Shown in pieces: positions 17,426 through 26,566 of a stretch of DNA of 64,000 nucleotides. Where the stretch lies: contig CACZGM010000010.1 in assembly GCA_902780695.1 (NCBI GenBank), positions 1-64,000 of the forward strand, given 5' to 3'. A program made the translations under genes and the position numbers. Under the pieces are notes generated by a model, which saw only the letters and a list, made by a program, of their open reading frames with translations, did no database searches and was not told where the DNA came from. The stretch is from an uncultured Ruminococcus sp. Lineage in GTDB: Bacteria; Bacillota; Clostridia; Oscillospirales; Ruminococcaceae. Positions within the stretch are counted from its first letter, which is position 1; every line of letters begins with the position of its first letter.

Positions 17426-18811
17426 ATGTCCGAAATAGCGCTCAGCGACAAGAGCAATCTGCTTGAACAGGATCCGTATATGTACGATCTTCAGGACGTA
17501 CCGGAGCCCGAGCTTTTCCGCGAGATGTTCCCGTATACAGAGGTGCCGAAAATAGCGTACAACTACCGCCGTGTTCCGATGAATATGCCGGAGAAGATAT
17601 ACATTACCGACACCACATTCCGCGACGGTCAGCAGTCCCGCGCACCCTACACCACCGACCAGATGGTGCATATATACGAGCTGCTGCATAAGCTCGGCGG
17701 AAAAAACGGCATAATCCGGCAGACAGAGTTCTTTGTGTATTCCGAAAAGGACAGGAAAGCGCTTGAAAAGTGCATGGAACTGGGTTATGATTTCCCGGAG
17801 ATAACAACGTGGATACGCGCCACAAAGTCGGATTTTGCGCTCGTCCGCGATATCGGCATCAAAGAGACCGGAATACTTGTAAGCTGCTCGGACTACCATA
17901 TCTTCAACAAAATGGGGCTTACACGAAAGCAGGCTCTCGACAAATATATCGGTATAGTATCAGACGCTATCGAAGCGGGACTGCGTCCGAGATGCCACTT
18001 TGAGGACATCACCCGCGCCGACTTCTACGGATTTGTAGTTCCTTTCGCCGCCGAGCTGATGAAGCTGTCAAAGCAGAGCGGCATACCGATCAAGATCCGT
18101 GCCTGCGACACAATGGGCTACGGTGTTCCCTACCCCGGTGTCGCGCTGCCGAGAAGCGTTTCCGGCATAATCTACGGTCTGCAGCATTATGCGGGTGTTC
18201 CCTGTGAGATGCTCGAATGGCACGGTCATAACGATTTCTACAAGGGTGTGGTGAATGCTTCCACCGCTTGGCTGTACGGTGCGCAGGCGGTGAACTGCTC
18301 ACTGCTCGGCATAGGCGAAAGAACGGGAAATGTTCCGCTTGAAGCAATGGTATTTGAATATGCGCAGCTTCGCGGTACATTCGACGGTATGGAGCCCCGC
18401 GTTATAACCGAGATAGCGGATTACATCGTCAAGGAGACAAATTACGATCTACCGCCCATGACTCCGTTCGTAGGCAGGAATTTCAATCTCACCCGCGCGG
18501 GAATACACGCGGACGGGCTGCTGAAGGACCCGGAGATCTACAACATCTTCGATACCGATACCATACTCGGCAGACCGCCGCTCGTCGCTGTCAGCAATGT
18601 CTGCGGACTTGCGGGGATCGCGCTCTGGATAAACAACTACTACCGCCTGCCGCCCGAGAAAGCGGTAAGCAAGAAGGAACCGTTCATCGCGGAGATAAAG
18701 GAATGGATAGACGCACAGTACGAAGCGGGTCGTGTCACCGTCATCAGCGACGAGGAAATGATCGCGCAGATAAAGATCCACGGAAAAGATTTTCTTGACA
18801 GTATAAAATAA
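17426..18811 (+). CDS. DRE-TIM metallolyase: isopropylmalate/homocitrate/Re-citrate synthase family
   Basis: Condenses acetyl-CoA with a 2-oxo acid. The metal and general-base site is DTTFRDGQQ (62-70), with the metal His-x-His in EWHGHNDFY and a conserved GERTGNVPLE strand. The 461-residue protein has no LeuA-type leucine-binding C-terminal domain, which argues against feedback-regulated isopropylmalate synthase. The SRAPYT/IIRQTEFF blocks recall the clostridial Re-citrate synthase subgroup, which would supply citrate for glutamate synthesis; that assignment is from memory and uncertain. It is monocistronic behind a perfect promoter, with GGAGATAA before ATG 17426. Confidence 0.75.
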   Translation: MSEIALSDKSNLLEQDPYMYDLQDVPEPELFREMFPYTEVPKIAYNYRRVPMNMPEKIYITDTTFRDGQQSRAPYTTDQMVHIYELLHKLGGKNGIIRQTEFFVYSEKDRKALEKCMELGYDFPEITTWIRATKSDFALVRDIGIKETGILVSCSDYHIFNKMGLTRKQALDKYIGIVSDAIEAGLRPRCHFEDITRADFYGFVVPFAAELMKLSKQSGIPIKIRACDTMGYGVPYPGVALPRSVSGIIYGLQHYAGVPCEMLEWHGHNDFYKGVVNASTAWLYGAQAVNCSLLGIGERTGNVPLEAMVFEYAQLRGTFDGMEPRVITEIADYIVKETNYDLPPMTPFVGRNFNLTRAGIHADGLLKDPEIYNIFDTDTILGRPPLVAVSNVCGLAGIALWINNYYRLPPEKAVSKKEPFIAEIKEWIDAQYEAGRVTVISDEEMIAQIKIHGKDFLDSIK

Positions 18812-18815
18812 AAAT

Positions 18816-18850
18816 GCCCCCGTCCGACGGAATGAACCGTCTGACGGGGG
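18816..18850. terminator. Bidirectional hairpin between convergent genes
   Basis: Stem CCCCCGTCCGACGG with CCGTCTGACGGGGG, 6-nt loop, one mismatch. On the minus strand it is followed by an ATTTTTATTTT tract, so it best serves the HAD/hydrolase operon; it may also end the synthase mRNA. Confidence 0.75.
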
Positions 18851-18856
18851 ATATTG

Positions 18857-19459
18857 TTATCTCTGAACAGAAAGTGCGTTGATCTCGTCATACAGCCTGT
18901 CGAAATCCTGCCCGGTATAGTGTATCGTCCGGAACCCGCAGGCTTCCGCACCTTCGACATTCCTTTCGCTGTCGTCGATGAACACGGCATCGGACGGTCT
19001 GAAGCCGTATTTTTCGCAGAGCATATTGAAGATCGCGGGGCGGGGTTTTATCTCATGAACAAAGCAGGAGAAGATGCCGCCGTCCATGTGCGCGGTAAAG
19101 TCAAGCACATCCGGAGCAACGTGCATCAGATACTCGAAAAAGTTCGACAGGAAATACACCTTGTGTCCCGCTGCCCGAAGCCTGTCTATCAGCCGAACAG
19201 TCCCTTCCTTTTTCCTCGGACAGTCGGCAAGGCGCGAGAAAGTATGCCGTATCTCTTTTTCATAACGCGGCTCCTTTGCGATAAAGAGCCTCAGTATTTC
19301 CTCGTCACGGAGTATGCCTTTGTCAAGCTCTGTCCAGTCGGGATTGCGCCACATTGCGCGGGTGACTGCCGCTGCCGTTTCCGCATCGAACATCGAGCCG
19401 ACGAAAGCGTCCCAGTCGAAATCAATAAGCACCGCGCCTATATCAAATACTACAGTCAT
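18857..19459 (-). CDS. HAD superfamily hydrolase (subfamily IA)
   Basis: Putative phosphatase of 200 residues. The nucleophile motif is FDIGAVLIDFD, where Gly replaces the second Asp as in YihX-type members. Motif II is YFLSNFFEY, the motif III lysine lies in EIKPRPAIF, and motif IV is VFIDDSERN. A helical cap occupies residues 15-85. The substrate is probably a small phosphorylated metabolite. It is 20 bp downstream of an alpha/beta hydrolase on the same strand. Ribosome site GGAGGAACT. Confidence 0.85.
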   Translation of the reverse strand: MTVVFDIGAVLIDFDWDAFVGSMFDAETAAAVTRAMWRNPDWTELDKGILRDEEILRLFIAKEPRYEKEIRHTFSRLADCPRKKEGTVRLIDRLRAAGHKVYFLSNFFEYLMHVAPDVLDFTAHMDGGIFSCFVHEIKPRPAIFNMLCEKYGFRPSDAVFIDDSERNVEGAEACGFRTIHYTGQDFDRLYDEINALSVQR

Positions 19460-19479
19460 AGTTCCTCCATCTGATGCCG

Positions 19480-20274
19480 TTATTTTTCAATAAAATCAAA
19501 TATACGTCTGTTGAAATCAGGCGCTTCTTCATACGCCGCGTGACCGAGATCCGGATAAATGTGCAGCTCGCTTCCTGTTATCCCTTCGTGCAGTTCATAC
19601 GCAGCCTCCGTGCCGACGGTCTTGTCTTTGCCGCCGCCGATTATGAGCGTCGGACAGTTGATGCAGCCGAGTATGCCTCTTGCGTCGCAATCGAGGATCG
19701 CGTTCGCGTTTACCAGAAATCTCCGGTAGCTTTTCGGTTTGCCTACCATGCCGAGGAGCGGCAGGAGCTTTCTGTTTTTGCGGAGACGTTCGTCCGAGTA
19801 GCTTTTTTCCGCGGTGTCCGCCATAAGCAGCTTGTAGTCGTCCGCTTCCGCCATTTTTATCCACGAGCTCACAACTTCTTTCACTGTCCCGTTCGCATAG
19901 GGTGCGGTCACTGCCAGCACCAGCTTTTCGACGAGCTTCGGGTAATCCGCAGCGAGATACTGCGATATCATGCCGCCCTGTGACACTCCCACCACGCAGG
20001 TCTTTTCTATGCCAAGTTCGTTCAGCGCCGCCGCGTGATCTTCCGCCATTTCTTTTATCGAATATCCCTCCGGCATATCGTCACGCCTGCTGAACATAAA
20101 CACGGTGTATTTCTCAAAAAAGAGCTTGTACGGCTTCGAGAGCAGCAGAGCCTTTCCCCTTACGGTGGCAAGTCCATCGGACAGTCCCGGTATAAGTATA
20201 AGTGTCCCCGCTCCGCGCCCGAACATGGCATAGGGCATTTTTGTGCCTTTTACGATAACTTCTCCGTTTTTCAT
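19480..20274 (-). CDS. Alpha/beta hydrolase
   Basis: 264-residue alpha/beta-fold hydrolase. The nucleophile elbow GVSQGG lies near residue 97. The acid is likely in GGGKDKTVG and the base is His in DLGHAAYEE. The N-terminal LILIPGLSDG forms the oxyanion-hole strand. No signal peptide, so it is cytoplasmic. Esterase or C-C hydrolase specificity cannot be told. First gene of a two-gene minus-strand operon with the HAD phosphatase. Confidence 0.85.
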   Translation of the reverse strand: MKNGEVIVKGTKMPYAMFGRGAGTLILIPGLSDGLATVRGKALLLSKPYKLFFEKYTVFMFSRRDDMPEGYSIKEMAEDHAAALNELGIEKTCVVGVSQGGMISQYLAADYPKLVEKLVLAVTAPYANGTVKEVVSSWIKMAEADDYKLLMADTAEKSYSDERLRKNRKLLPLLGMVGKPKSYRRFLVNANAILDCDARGILGCINCPTLIIGGGKDKTVGTEAAYELHEGITGSELHIYPDLGHAAYEEAPDFNRRIFDFIEK

Positions 20275-20455
20275 ATCCTGCCTCTCCTTCTTCCGTGATC
20301 ACGCTGCGGATTTTGTGATGCGGCGATCATCGGCATTATCCGTTTATTATCTTTGATATCCGATTAACAGTATAGCATAATTCCGCAGATTTCGCAACAG
20401 AAAACAGTCTGTTTTTTCAGGCCGCAAAAAATCCGGGATTTATCCGCGCAAATGC

Positions 20456-20484
20456 TTGACTTTTCACACATATTCTGCTATAAT
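20456..20484 (+). promoter_or_regulatory. Promoter of the queuosine operon
   Basis: TTGACT (20456-20461), 17 bp, TATAAT (20479-20484). Transcription would start about 20491, giving a leader of about 160 nt before queD. Confidence 0.85.
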
Positions 20485-20572
20485 ACCATACGATACGCAA
20501 AGCATATCCGACAGTTCGTTTGCGCCATCCTGTCGCTAAAAAAATACCAGGGCAGTCTTTTTTTGTTGTATT

Positions 20573-20596
20573 AAGGAGTCTCTGCGGCTCTTTTTT
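20573..20596 (+). terminator. Leader terminator 1 upstream of queD
   Basis: AAGGAGTC pairs with GGCTCTTT (8 bp including G-U pairs) around a 5-nt loop, then a T-run to 20596. It lies between promoter and start codon, the position of an attenuator. Confidence 0.65.
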
Positions 20597-20613
20597 CGGA
20601 GAGATCAAAGATT

Positions 20614-20643
20614 GCGTCTGCTTTATGCGGACGCTTTATTTTT
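20614..20643 (+). terminator. Leader terminator 2 upstream of queD
   Basis: GCGTCTGC (20614-20621) pairs fully with GCGGACGC (20627-20634), loop TTTAT, then TTTATTTTT directly before the GGAGGA ribosome site (20644-20649). Placed to control both read-through and ribosome access. Confidence 0.7.
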
Positions 20644-20652
20644 GGAGGAAAT

Positions 20653-21072
20653 ATGTACATTCTCAAGACCTCCGCTTCTTTCGACAGCGCACATTTCCTT
20701 GCGGGGTACAGCGGGAAATGCTCTAATCTGCACGGACACCGCTGGACGATAGAAGCCGGGCTTAAAAGCGAAAGTCTGATCGAAAGCGGAGAAAAACGCG
20801 GTATGGTCATTGATTTCGGAGATATCAAAAAAGCAGTGCGTGCGCTTGCGGACAGGCTCGACCACGCATTCATATACGAGCAGGGCAGTCTTAAAGAAAG
20901 CACTGTCTCCGCACTGAACGATGAGGGATTCCGGCTTATCGCGGTGCCATACAGACCTACCGCCGAAAATTTCGCAAAAGCGTTCTTCGACGAGCTTACG
21001 GCGGAGGGGCTACCGGTTTTCCGTGTGACCGTGTACGAAACGCCCGACAACTGCGCTTCTTACGAGGTATGA
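20653..21072 (+). CDS. queD: 6-carboxytetrahydropterin synthase
   Basis: Converts 7,8-dihydroneopterin triphosphate to 6-carboxytetrahydropterin, the second step to queuosine precursor preQ1. Zinc ligands His14 (SAHFL) and His27/His29 (NLHGHRW), and catalytic Cys23, are all present. A C-terminal Glu lies in VTVYETPDN. 139 residues. First gene of the complete cluster queD-queE-folE-queC-queF. Confidence 0.95.
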   Translation: MYILKTSASFDSAHFLAGYSGKCSNLHGHRWTIEAGLKSESLIESGEKRGMVIDFGDIKKAVRALADRLDHAFIYEQGSLKESTVSALNDEGFRLIAVPYRPTAENFAKAFFDELTAEGLPVFRVTVYETPDNCASYEV

Positions 21073-21073
21073 T

Positions 21074-21748
21074 ATGGGAACATTCAGACTTGCGGAACAT
21101 TTCATAAGCATAAACGGCGAGGGCCGCACTGCCGGGGAACTCGCGCTTTTCCTGCGGTTCACGGGCTGCAATTTAAGATGCGCGTGGTGCGATACAATGT
21201 GGGCGAACGAAAATGACGCGCCGTTCACCGCGGTCACGACGAAAGACCTCACGGATATCGCGGAAAATGCCGCCAAGGCGGGAGTACACAATATAACGCT
21301 TACCGGCGGCGAACCGCTTTTACAGAAAGACATAGCGGAACTTATAGCCGCACTCGATACTCCCGGCATACGCGTTGAGATCGAGACAAACGGCGCTGTC
21401 GCTTTACAGCCTTTCGCCGGTGAGCACAGACCCGTGTTCACAGTGGATTACAAGCTCCCGTCAAGCGGAATGGAACGGTTTATGCTGACGGAGAACTTCG
21501 ATGTGCTCAACGGGAACGATTCGGTGAAATTCGTCATCGGCTCACGCACAGATCTTGAACGCGCCGCGGAGATCATAGAAATATACAGGCTGGACGAAAA
21601 GCCCTGCACGCTGTTTTTCAGTCCGGTGTTCGGGAATATAGAACCCGCGGAGATAGTTGAATTCATGAAGGAACGGAAGCTCGGCTGTGTGCGCCTGCAA
21701 TTGCAGCTGCACAAGATGATCTGGGATCCGGAAAAAAGAGGAGTTTGA
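21074..21748 (+). CDS. queE: 7-carboxy-7-deazaguanine synthase (radical SAM)
   Basis: Radical SAM enzyme forming the 7-deazaguanine ring. Its 4Fe-4S cluster motif is CX3CX2C (Cys32, Cys36, Cys39, in [11 protein letters not shown]), followed by the SAM-binding TLTGGEPLL. 224 residues, typical compact QueE. It begins 1 bp after queD ends. Confidence 0.95.
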   Translation: MGTFRLAEHFISINGEGRTAGELALFLRFTGCNLRCAWCDTMWANENDAPFTAVTTKDLTDIAENAAKAGVHNITLTGGEPLLQKDIAELIAALDTPGIRVEIETNGAVALQPFAGEHRPVFTVDYKLPSSGMERFMLTENFDVLNGNDSVKFVIGSRTDLERAAEIIEIYRLDEKPCTLFFSPVFGNIEPAEIVEFMKERKLGCVRLQLQLHKMIWDPEKRGV

Positions 21749-21752
21749 AAAA

Positions 21753-22322
21753 ATGATCGACACCAAAGCAATAGAAGAGCACGTCCGCGGAATACTTGCC
21801 GCGCTGGGTGAGGATCCGGACCGCGAGGGACTTGTCGGGACTCCCGGACGCGTCGCGAGAATGTACACGGAAGTATTCGAGGGAATTAATTATACGAACC
21901 ATGAGATAGCGCAGATGTTCTCAAAGTCGTTTGAAGCCCCCGCAAATCCGGGACCCGTTATTATCCGCGATATAGAAGTGTTCTCGTTCTGCGAGCATCA
22001 CATGGCGCTGATGTACGATATGAAGGTGAACGTAGCTTATATCCCGAACGGCCGTGTTCTCGGGCTGAGCAAGACGGCACGCATCTGTGATATGGCAGCA
22101 AAGCGGCTGCAATTGCAGGAGCGTCTCGGCTCGGATATCGCGGAAATACTGTCCGAGGCGGCCGGCACTCCCGATGTGGGAGTTGTAATTGCCGGCTCTC
22201 ACAGCTGCATGACCGCGCGCGGGATAAGGAATGTTCCCGCAAGAACGATAACACAGACGTTCCTCGGAAAATTCACGCATGATGCCGATCTGCGGAATAT
22301 GCTGACGGAGGGTGTAAGATGA
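21753..22322 (+). CDS. folE: GTP cyclohydrolase I
   Basis: Makes dihydroneopterin triphosphate from GTP, the entry step shared by folate and queuosine. Zinc and catalytic residues are visible: Cys80 and His82-His83 in [10 protein letters not shown], the GLSKTARI loop, and the second Cys in [10 protein letters not shown]. 189 residues. Its place inside the que operon suggests a copy dedicated to preQ1. It overlaps queC by 4 bp. Confidence 0.96.
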   Translation: MIDTKAIEEHVRGILAALGEDPDREGLVGTPGRVARMYTEVFEGINYTNHEIAQMFSKSFEAPANPGPVIIRDIEVFSFCEHHMALMYDMKVNVAYIPNGRVLGLSKTARICDMAAKRLQLQERLGSDIAEILSEAAGTPDVGVVIAGSHSCMTARGIRNVPARTITQTFLGKFTHDADLRNMLTEGVR

Positions 22323-23008
22323 AAGCTCTTGTTCTTTTCAGCGGCGGTCTCGACAGCACGGTCTGTCTTGCTCTCGCGATTGAAAAATACGGCGCGGAGA
22401 ACGTTACTGCGCTGTCGATATACTACGGTCAGAAGCACACAAAGGAGACCGATTCCGCAAAGGCTGTCGCGGCACACTACGGCGTACAGCTGCGGACGCT
22501 TGACCTTGCTCTTATATTTGCGGACTCCGACTGCACTCTTCTCAAAGGCAGCAGCGGAGATATACCGAAGGAGACCTATGCCGAGCAGCTTTCCCGCACC
22601 GACGGCAAGCCGGTATCGACCTATGTTCCGTTCAGAAACGGACTTTTTCTGTCCTCCGCGGCAAGCATCGCGATATCCCTCGGCTGCGGTGTGATATACT
22701 ACGGTGCGCACTCCGACGACGCGGCAGGAAACGCGTATCCCGACTGCAGTACCGAATTCAACGACGCGATAAATTCCGCCATATTCATAGGCAGCGGTAA
22801 GCAGCTCCGCGTGGAAGCACCGTTCGTAACAAAAACGAAAGCCGATGTTGTGGCAGAGGGGTTACGGCTGAATGTGCCGTTTGAGCGTACATGGAGCTGT
22901 TATGAGGGCGGAGAGAAGCCGTGCGGACTGTGCGGTACCTGCCGCGACCGTGCCGCCGCGTTCGCCGCAAACGGAATTAAAGACCCTTTACTGGAGGAAA
23001 ACAAATGA
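22319..23008 (+). CDS. queC: 7-cyano-7-deazaguanine (preQ0) synthase
   Basis: ATP-dependent conversion of CDG to preQ0. PP-loop SGGLDST at 8-14. Four C-terminal zinc cysteines lie in [19 protein letters not shown]. 229 residues. Overlaps folE and queF by 4 bp each, so the operon is tightly coupled. Confidence 0.96.
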   Translation: MKALVLFSGGLDSTVCLALAIEKYGAENVTALSIYYGQKHTKETDSAKAVAAHYGVQLRTLDLALIFADSDCTLLKGSSGDIPKETYAEQLSRTDGKPVSTYVPFRNGLFLSSAASIAISLGCGVIYYGAHSDDAAGNAYPDCSTEFNDAINSAIFIGSGKQLRVEAPFVTKTKADVVAEGLRLNVPFERTWSCYEGGEKPCGLCGTCRDRAAAFAANGIKDPLLEENK

Positions 23009-23499
23009 GCGATAGAGACAAGAAGGCCGAAGGAATGACACTTCTCGGCAGCAACGGCACCCAATATCCGACAGACTATGACCCGTCGGTTCTCGAAACA
23101 TTCGAGAACAAGCATCAGGACAGAGATTATTTCGTCAAGTTCAACTGCCCGGAATTCACTTCCCTCTGCCCGATAACGGGTCAGCCGGACTTCGCGACGA
23201 TATATATTTCATACGTTCCGAGAGTGAGAATGGTTGAGAGCAAGTCGCTGAAACTGTACCTTTTCAGCTTCCGCAATCACGGCGATTTCCATGAGGACTG
23301 CGTGAATATCATAATGAACGATCTAATAAAGCTCATGGAGCCGTCGTACATCGAGGTATGGGGGAAATTCCTGCCGCGCGGCGGTCTTTCGATAGACCCC
23401 TACTGCAACTACGGCAGACCCGGCACCAAGTGGGAGCAGGTCGCATGGGACAGGCTCACACACCACGATATGTACCCGGAGAAAGTGGACAACAGATAA
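23005..23499 (+). CDS. queF: NADPH-dependent preQ0 reductase, type I
   Basis: Reduces the nitrile preQ0 to preQ1. The catalytic Cys55 and Asp62 (CPITGQPD) and the NADPH-binding [15 protein letters not shown] segment match the small type I QueF of Bacillus. 164 residues. It completes the path from GTP to preQ1; tgt, queA and queG are not in this window. Confidence 0.96.
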   Translation: MSDRDKKAEGMTLLGSNGTQYPTDYDPSVLETFENKHQDRDYFVKFNCPEFTSLCPITGQPDFATIYISYVPRVRMVESKSLKLYLFSFRNHGDFHEDCVNIIMNDLIKLMEPSYIEVWGKFLPRGGLSIDPYCNYGRPGTKWEQVAWDRLTHHDMYPEKVDNR

Positions 23500-23500
23500 T

Positions 23501-23694
23501 GCGGCGAACGCGCCGCCCCGAACTCCGCGGTTATATTCTTCTATGGACGAGTACAGTGGTCGTATTATAATGTACTCTGCCAAGACGGATCAGCATTGCG
23601 GCGAACGCGCCGCCCCGAACTCCGCGGTTATATTCTTCTATGGACGAGTACAGTGACCGTATCATAATGTACTCTGCCAAGACGAATCAGCATT
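23501..23694. repeat. 97-bp tandem repeat, two copies, each with two hairpins
   Basis: Copy 1 is 23501-23597 and copy 2 is 23598-23694; they differ at only four positions. Each copy holds a perfect GCGGCG-AACG-CGCCGC hairpin and a GAGTACA/TGTACTC hairpin. Three of the four substitutions fall in the loop of the second hairpin, the fourth in the tail, so pairing is preserved. It lies between queF and the next gene. It could be a structured RNA, a REP-like unit or an operon-end element. Confidence 0.9.
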
Positions 23695-23749
23695 GCGGAC
23701 CGGATCCGGAACTGCGCGTACAATTTTAAGACAGACAGGGAGAGTATCT

Positions 23750-24598
23750 ATGAATACAGCCAGTGACCGTTACGCGGAAATAAAAAGAAAAATTATCGGA
23801 TATGCGGAACGTGACAATGATATCGAGGCGGTAGTCGCGATCGGCTCGTCAACAAGGGACAGCATACCCGCAGATGAATTTTCCGATCTCGACCTTATCA
23901 TTGCAACAGCCGAACCGGAAAAATGGTTTTCGGGAGAATACCCTTCCCTGTTCGGGAACGTAAGCATATCATTCATTGAACCTACCCTCGGCGGCGGTAT
24001 GGAGAGAAGAAGCATCTATGACGAAGACAAAGACACGGATATGATAATCTTCACTCCCGAACAGTTTGAGACAGCGATAAAGGACGGTACCGCGGGCTGG
24101 GTGATGAACCGCGGATACAGGATACTCTACGATTCCGGGCGATACTCCGCTATGATATCGGAGTATATAAAACCCGCCGTGAGCCGCCCGGAAATGACGG
24201 AAGCAGATTTCGTCAATATCGTCAACGACTTCTTCTTCCATAATATATGGGCGTGCAAGAAGCTGCGGCGCGGGGAACTGTGGTCGGCGAAGATATGCAT
24301 AGACGCATATCTCAAGGAGCGTCTGCTGAAAATGATCGAGCAGTATGAGATCATTTCCTCCGGCGCGGACGTGTGGCACGACGGACGATTCCTTGACCGC
24401 TGGGCAGACCGCACTGTCATTGACGGGCTCGGCTCATGCTTCGCGCATTACGATACCGATGACTGCCGGAAGGCGCTTTATGCCACACATACCCTGTTCT
24501 CAAGACTGGCTTCGTTTATCGCCGTAAAGCGTGGCTTCCGCTATCCGGCCGAAGCGCAGAAATGCGCGGCAGAATATCTGAAAAAGAACAGCATATAA
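23750..24598 (+). CDS. Aminoglycoside 6-adenylyltransferase-like nucleotidyltransferase
   Basis: 282-residue protein of the AadE/ANT(6) family, which transfers AMP to streptomycin in resistant strains. The nucleotidyltransferase site is AIGSSTRDS...FSDLDLIIA. The helical C-terminal domain with NDFFFHNIWACKKLRRGEL and a conserved KERLLKMIEQYE follows. Many chromosomal homologues have no proven resistance role. Start ATG 23750 has AGGGAGAGT upstream; the longer frame would run into the repeat. Confidence 0.8.
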   Translation: MNTASDRYAEIKRKIIGYAERDNDIEAVVAIGSSTRDSIPADEFSDLDLIIATAEPEKWFSGEYPSLFGNVSISFIEPTLGGGMERRSIYDEDKDTDMIIFTPEQFETAIKDGTAGWVMNRGYRILYDSGRYSAMISEYIKPAVSRPEMTEADFVNIVNDFFFHNIWACKKLRRGELWSAKICIDAYLKERLLKMIEQYEIISSGADVWHDGRFLDRWADRTVIDGLGSCFAHYDTDDCRKALYATHTLFSRLASFIAVKRGFRYPAEAQKCAAEYLKKNSI

Positions 24599-24602
24599 AA
24601 AT

Positions 24603-24636
24603 GTGCTCCGTCAGATAAGGCGGAGCACTGTTTTTT
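24603..24636 (+). terminator. Intrinsic terminator
   Basis: GTGCTCCG (24603-24610) pairs with CGGAGCAC (24621-24628), then TGTTTTTT. Ends the adenylyltransferase transcript. Confidence 0.92.
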
Positions 24637-24689
24637 ACATATATCGGACCAACGCGGAACGTTCGCCGGGAATGTACCTTTTTGAAAGA

Positions 24690-25814
24690 CTACTTCCCGT
24701 CGAACTGCGCGGAAGCGTCCTTAAGCAGCTCAATTATCGGAAGATGCTGTGGACAGACTCCCTCACACTGACCGCAGCCGAGGCAGTCCGAAGCGCGTGC
24801 GTACGGGGCGATGCTGCTGTTGTAGAGGTTCTTTGCGCGCCAGCTCTCCTTATACATTTTTACAGCGTTCACAAGCGTGAATATGTCGGGTATCTTTATT
24901 CCCTGCGGGCAGCCGTCGCAGCAATATCTGCACGATGTACAGCCGATAGTCGGGGTGTCAAGCAATATGCGGCGCGCTTTTTCTATCGTCTCCCGCTCTT
25001 CTTCCGAAAGCGGCTTGAAATCCGTGAATGTCGATACATTGTCGGACATCTGTTCGGGGGTGGACATTCCCGAGAGTATAGTCATAACTCCCGGCAAAGA
25101 ACCTACATAGCGAAGCGCCCACGATGCGGGAGATGCACCGGGTCTTACCGCTTCAAACAGTTCCTTTATCTCCGGCACCGGATCTGCGAGAGTTCCGCCC
25201 TTTACCGGCTCCATTATTATCATGGGGATATTTCTCGCATGCAGTATCTCATACAGCTTTCCCGACCCCACGACGGGGTTGTCCCAATCGGCGTAATTGA
25301 GCTGGATCTGTACGAATTCGACCTCCGGGTGCTTGTCAAGCACATTTTCGAGCAGCGCAGGTGTGCCGTGGAACGAAAAGCCGAAATGCTTTATCTTTCC
25401 TTCGGCTTTTTTCTGCACTCCCCATTCAAAGCAGTTCAGGCGCTCGTATGTATCGTAGTTGTACCCGTCCTCAAGGGAATGGAGCAGATAATAATCGAAG
25501 TAATCAACACCCGCACGCTCGCACTGGATACCGAATATCCTGTCGCGGTCATCCTCCGTCTTCAATTCCCATGCGGGCAGCTTTGTCGCAAGGTAAAAGC
25601 TGTCACGGGGATAGCGCTTTACTACGCATTCCCTCGCGGCTACCTCCGATGTACCGCCGTGATATACATAAGCCGTATCGAAGTAATTCAGTCCGGCAGC
25701 CATATATTTATCCGCCATTCCGCAGACTGTGTCATAGTCTATTTTGCCGTCCTTTTCGGGAAGGCGCATAAGCCCGAATCCGAGCTTCGGCATTTTTGAT
25801 AGATCAATTGTCAT
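24690..25814 (-). CDS. Aldo/keto reductase with C-terminal 4Fe-4S ferredoxin domain
   Basis: 374-residue oxidoreductase of the COG1453 type. The N-terminal TIM barrel (1-270) has the AKR tetrad region NYFDTAYVYHGG. The C-terminal ferredoxin-like domain has two cysteine clusters, CTSCRYCCDGCP and CLGCGQCEGVCP, which should bind two 4Fe-4S clusters. It probably couples ferredoxin to carbonyl reduction in an anaerobe. Excellent AGGAGGTACAT ribosome site. Monocistronic. Confidence 0.92.
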   Translation of the reverse strand: MTIDLSKMPKLGFGLMRLPEKDGKIDYDTVCGMADKYMAAGLNYFDTAYVYHGGTSEVAARECVVKRYPRDSFYLATKLPAWELKTEDDRDRIFGIQCERAGVDYFDYYLLHSLEDGYNYDTYERLNCFEWGVQKKAEGKIKHFGFSFHGTPALLENVLDKHPEVEFVQIQLNYADWDNPVVGSGKLYEILHARNIPMIIMEPVKGGTLADPVPEIKELFEAVRPGASPASWALRYVGSLPGVMTILSGMSTPEQMSDNVSTFTDFKPLSEEERETIEKARRILLDTPTIGCTSCRYCCDGCPQGIKIPDIFTLVNAVKMYKESWRAKNLYNSSIAPYARASDCLGCGQCEGVCPQHLPIIELLKDASAQFDGK

Positions 25815-25859
25815 ATGTACCTCCTGTCAGTCAACGCAGTGTGTTGAGTTCCTATATAC

Positions 25860-25888
25860 ATTGTATCATAAGATTTGTCTTTTTTCAA
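25860..25888 (-). promoter_or_regulatory. Promoter of the ferredoxin-type aldo/keto reductase
   Basis: Minus-strand TTGAAA (25883-25888), 17 bp, TACAAT (25860-25865). Confidence 0.75.
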
Positions 25889-26005
25889 TACTTTTTGAAA
25901 TTTAAATAAGCAGCCGCGGGTCAGCCTGGAAATCAGAGAAAAGGGACATTGCCGCTCAACTCCGCGCCGTCAGGAAACCGGTAAGACGCAGCCGCCGTAT
26001 CTTGT

Positions 26006-26548
26006 TCAAATAAAATTTTCTGTCTTTTGCATAACATCACGCAGGTATTCGATGTTACGGAAAACATCGTCCGTTTCGATCGAATGATTTGCACATTCGT
26101 ACTCATACAGCGGAACTCCGTTCTCTCTGCACAAACGCTCAATTTCGGAAGTGTTTGCCCATTGATCGGCTGTTCCATGGAAAGCAATGCAATTGCTTGT
26201 GTCATGCTCAAAGGTCATTACGAGCGGTGTAAGCAGTACAACTTTTGCATTCGGGGCGCGGTTATCCCGGAATGCAAGCGCCGCTTTTGTGCCGATGCTC
26301 TTTCCGATAAAAACTATATTATCGCAAACGGAAAAATCAATATCCGCAAGCTGTTCCTCTGCCTGTGAAAGAGCGTGCGCCGCCGCTTTATACATCTTCT
26401 CCTCATTGCCCTTTACGCCTTCCGGGAAATCCGAAAATTTCAGCGCGACAACATCATATCCCCTGCTTTTTGCAAGTCTTGACGAGCAGTACAGCAGCGG
26501 CTTATCACAGTGATAGCCTATTCCCGGAAACAATACACACAATTTCAT
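26006..26548 (-). CDS. Small alpha/beta hydrolase (dienelactone-hydrolase-like)
   Basis: 180-residue alpha/beta hydrolase. N-terminal strand LCVLFPGIGYHCDKP, nucleophile elbow GKSIGT, acid in FHGTADQW, and His in CANHSIE. It is at the compact end of the superfamily. It lies 18 bp downstream of a HAD phosphatase gene on the same strand. Substrate unknown. Confidence 0.78.
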   Translation of the reverse strand: MKLCVLFPGIGYHCDKPLLYCSSRLAKSRGYDVVALKFSDFPEGVKGNEEKMYKAAAHALSQAEEQLADIDFSVCDNIVFIGKSIGTKAALAFRDNRAPNAKVVLLTPLVMTFEHDTSNCIAFHGTADQWANTSEIERLCRENGVPLYEYECANHSIETDDVFRNIEYLRDVMQKTENFI

Positions 26549-26566
26549 TTCTTTTACGCTCCCTGT

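Larger units (their letters stand above)
20491..20652 (+). promoter_or_regulatory. Structured leader of the que operon, possible preQ1-responsive attenuator
   Basis: A hairpin with stem CGACAG/CTGTCG (20509-20535), whose loop begins TTC, is followed by an A-rich tail (CTAAAAAAAT). That order of stem, loop and A-rich tail recalls preQ1-I aptamers, but I cannot draw the diagnostic pseudoknot. Two terminator-like hairpins follow before the ribosome site. Regulation by transcription attenuation is likely; the ligand is inferred only from the genes. Confidence 0.5.

Noticed and set aside
23501..23694. CRISPR-like array
   Set aside because: Two adjacent copies with no unique spacers; the whole 97 bp is the repeat unit.
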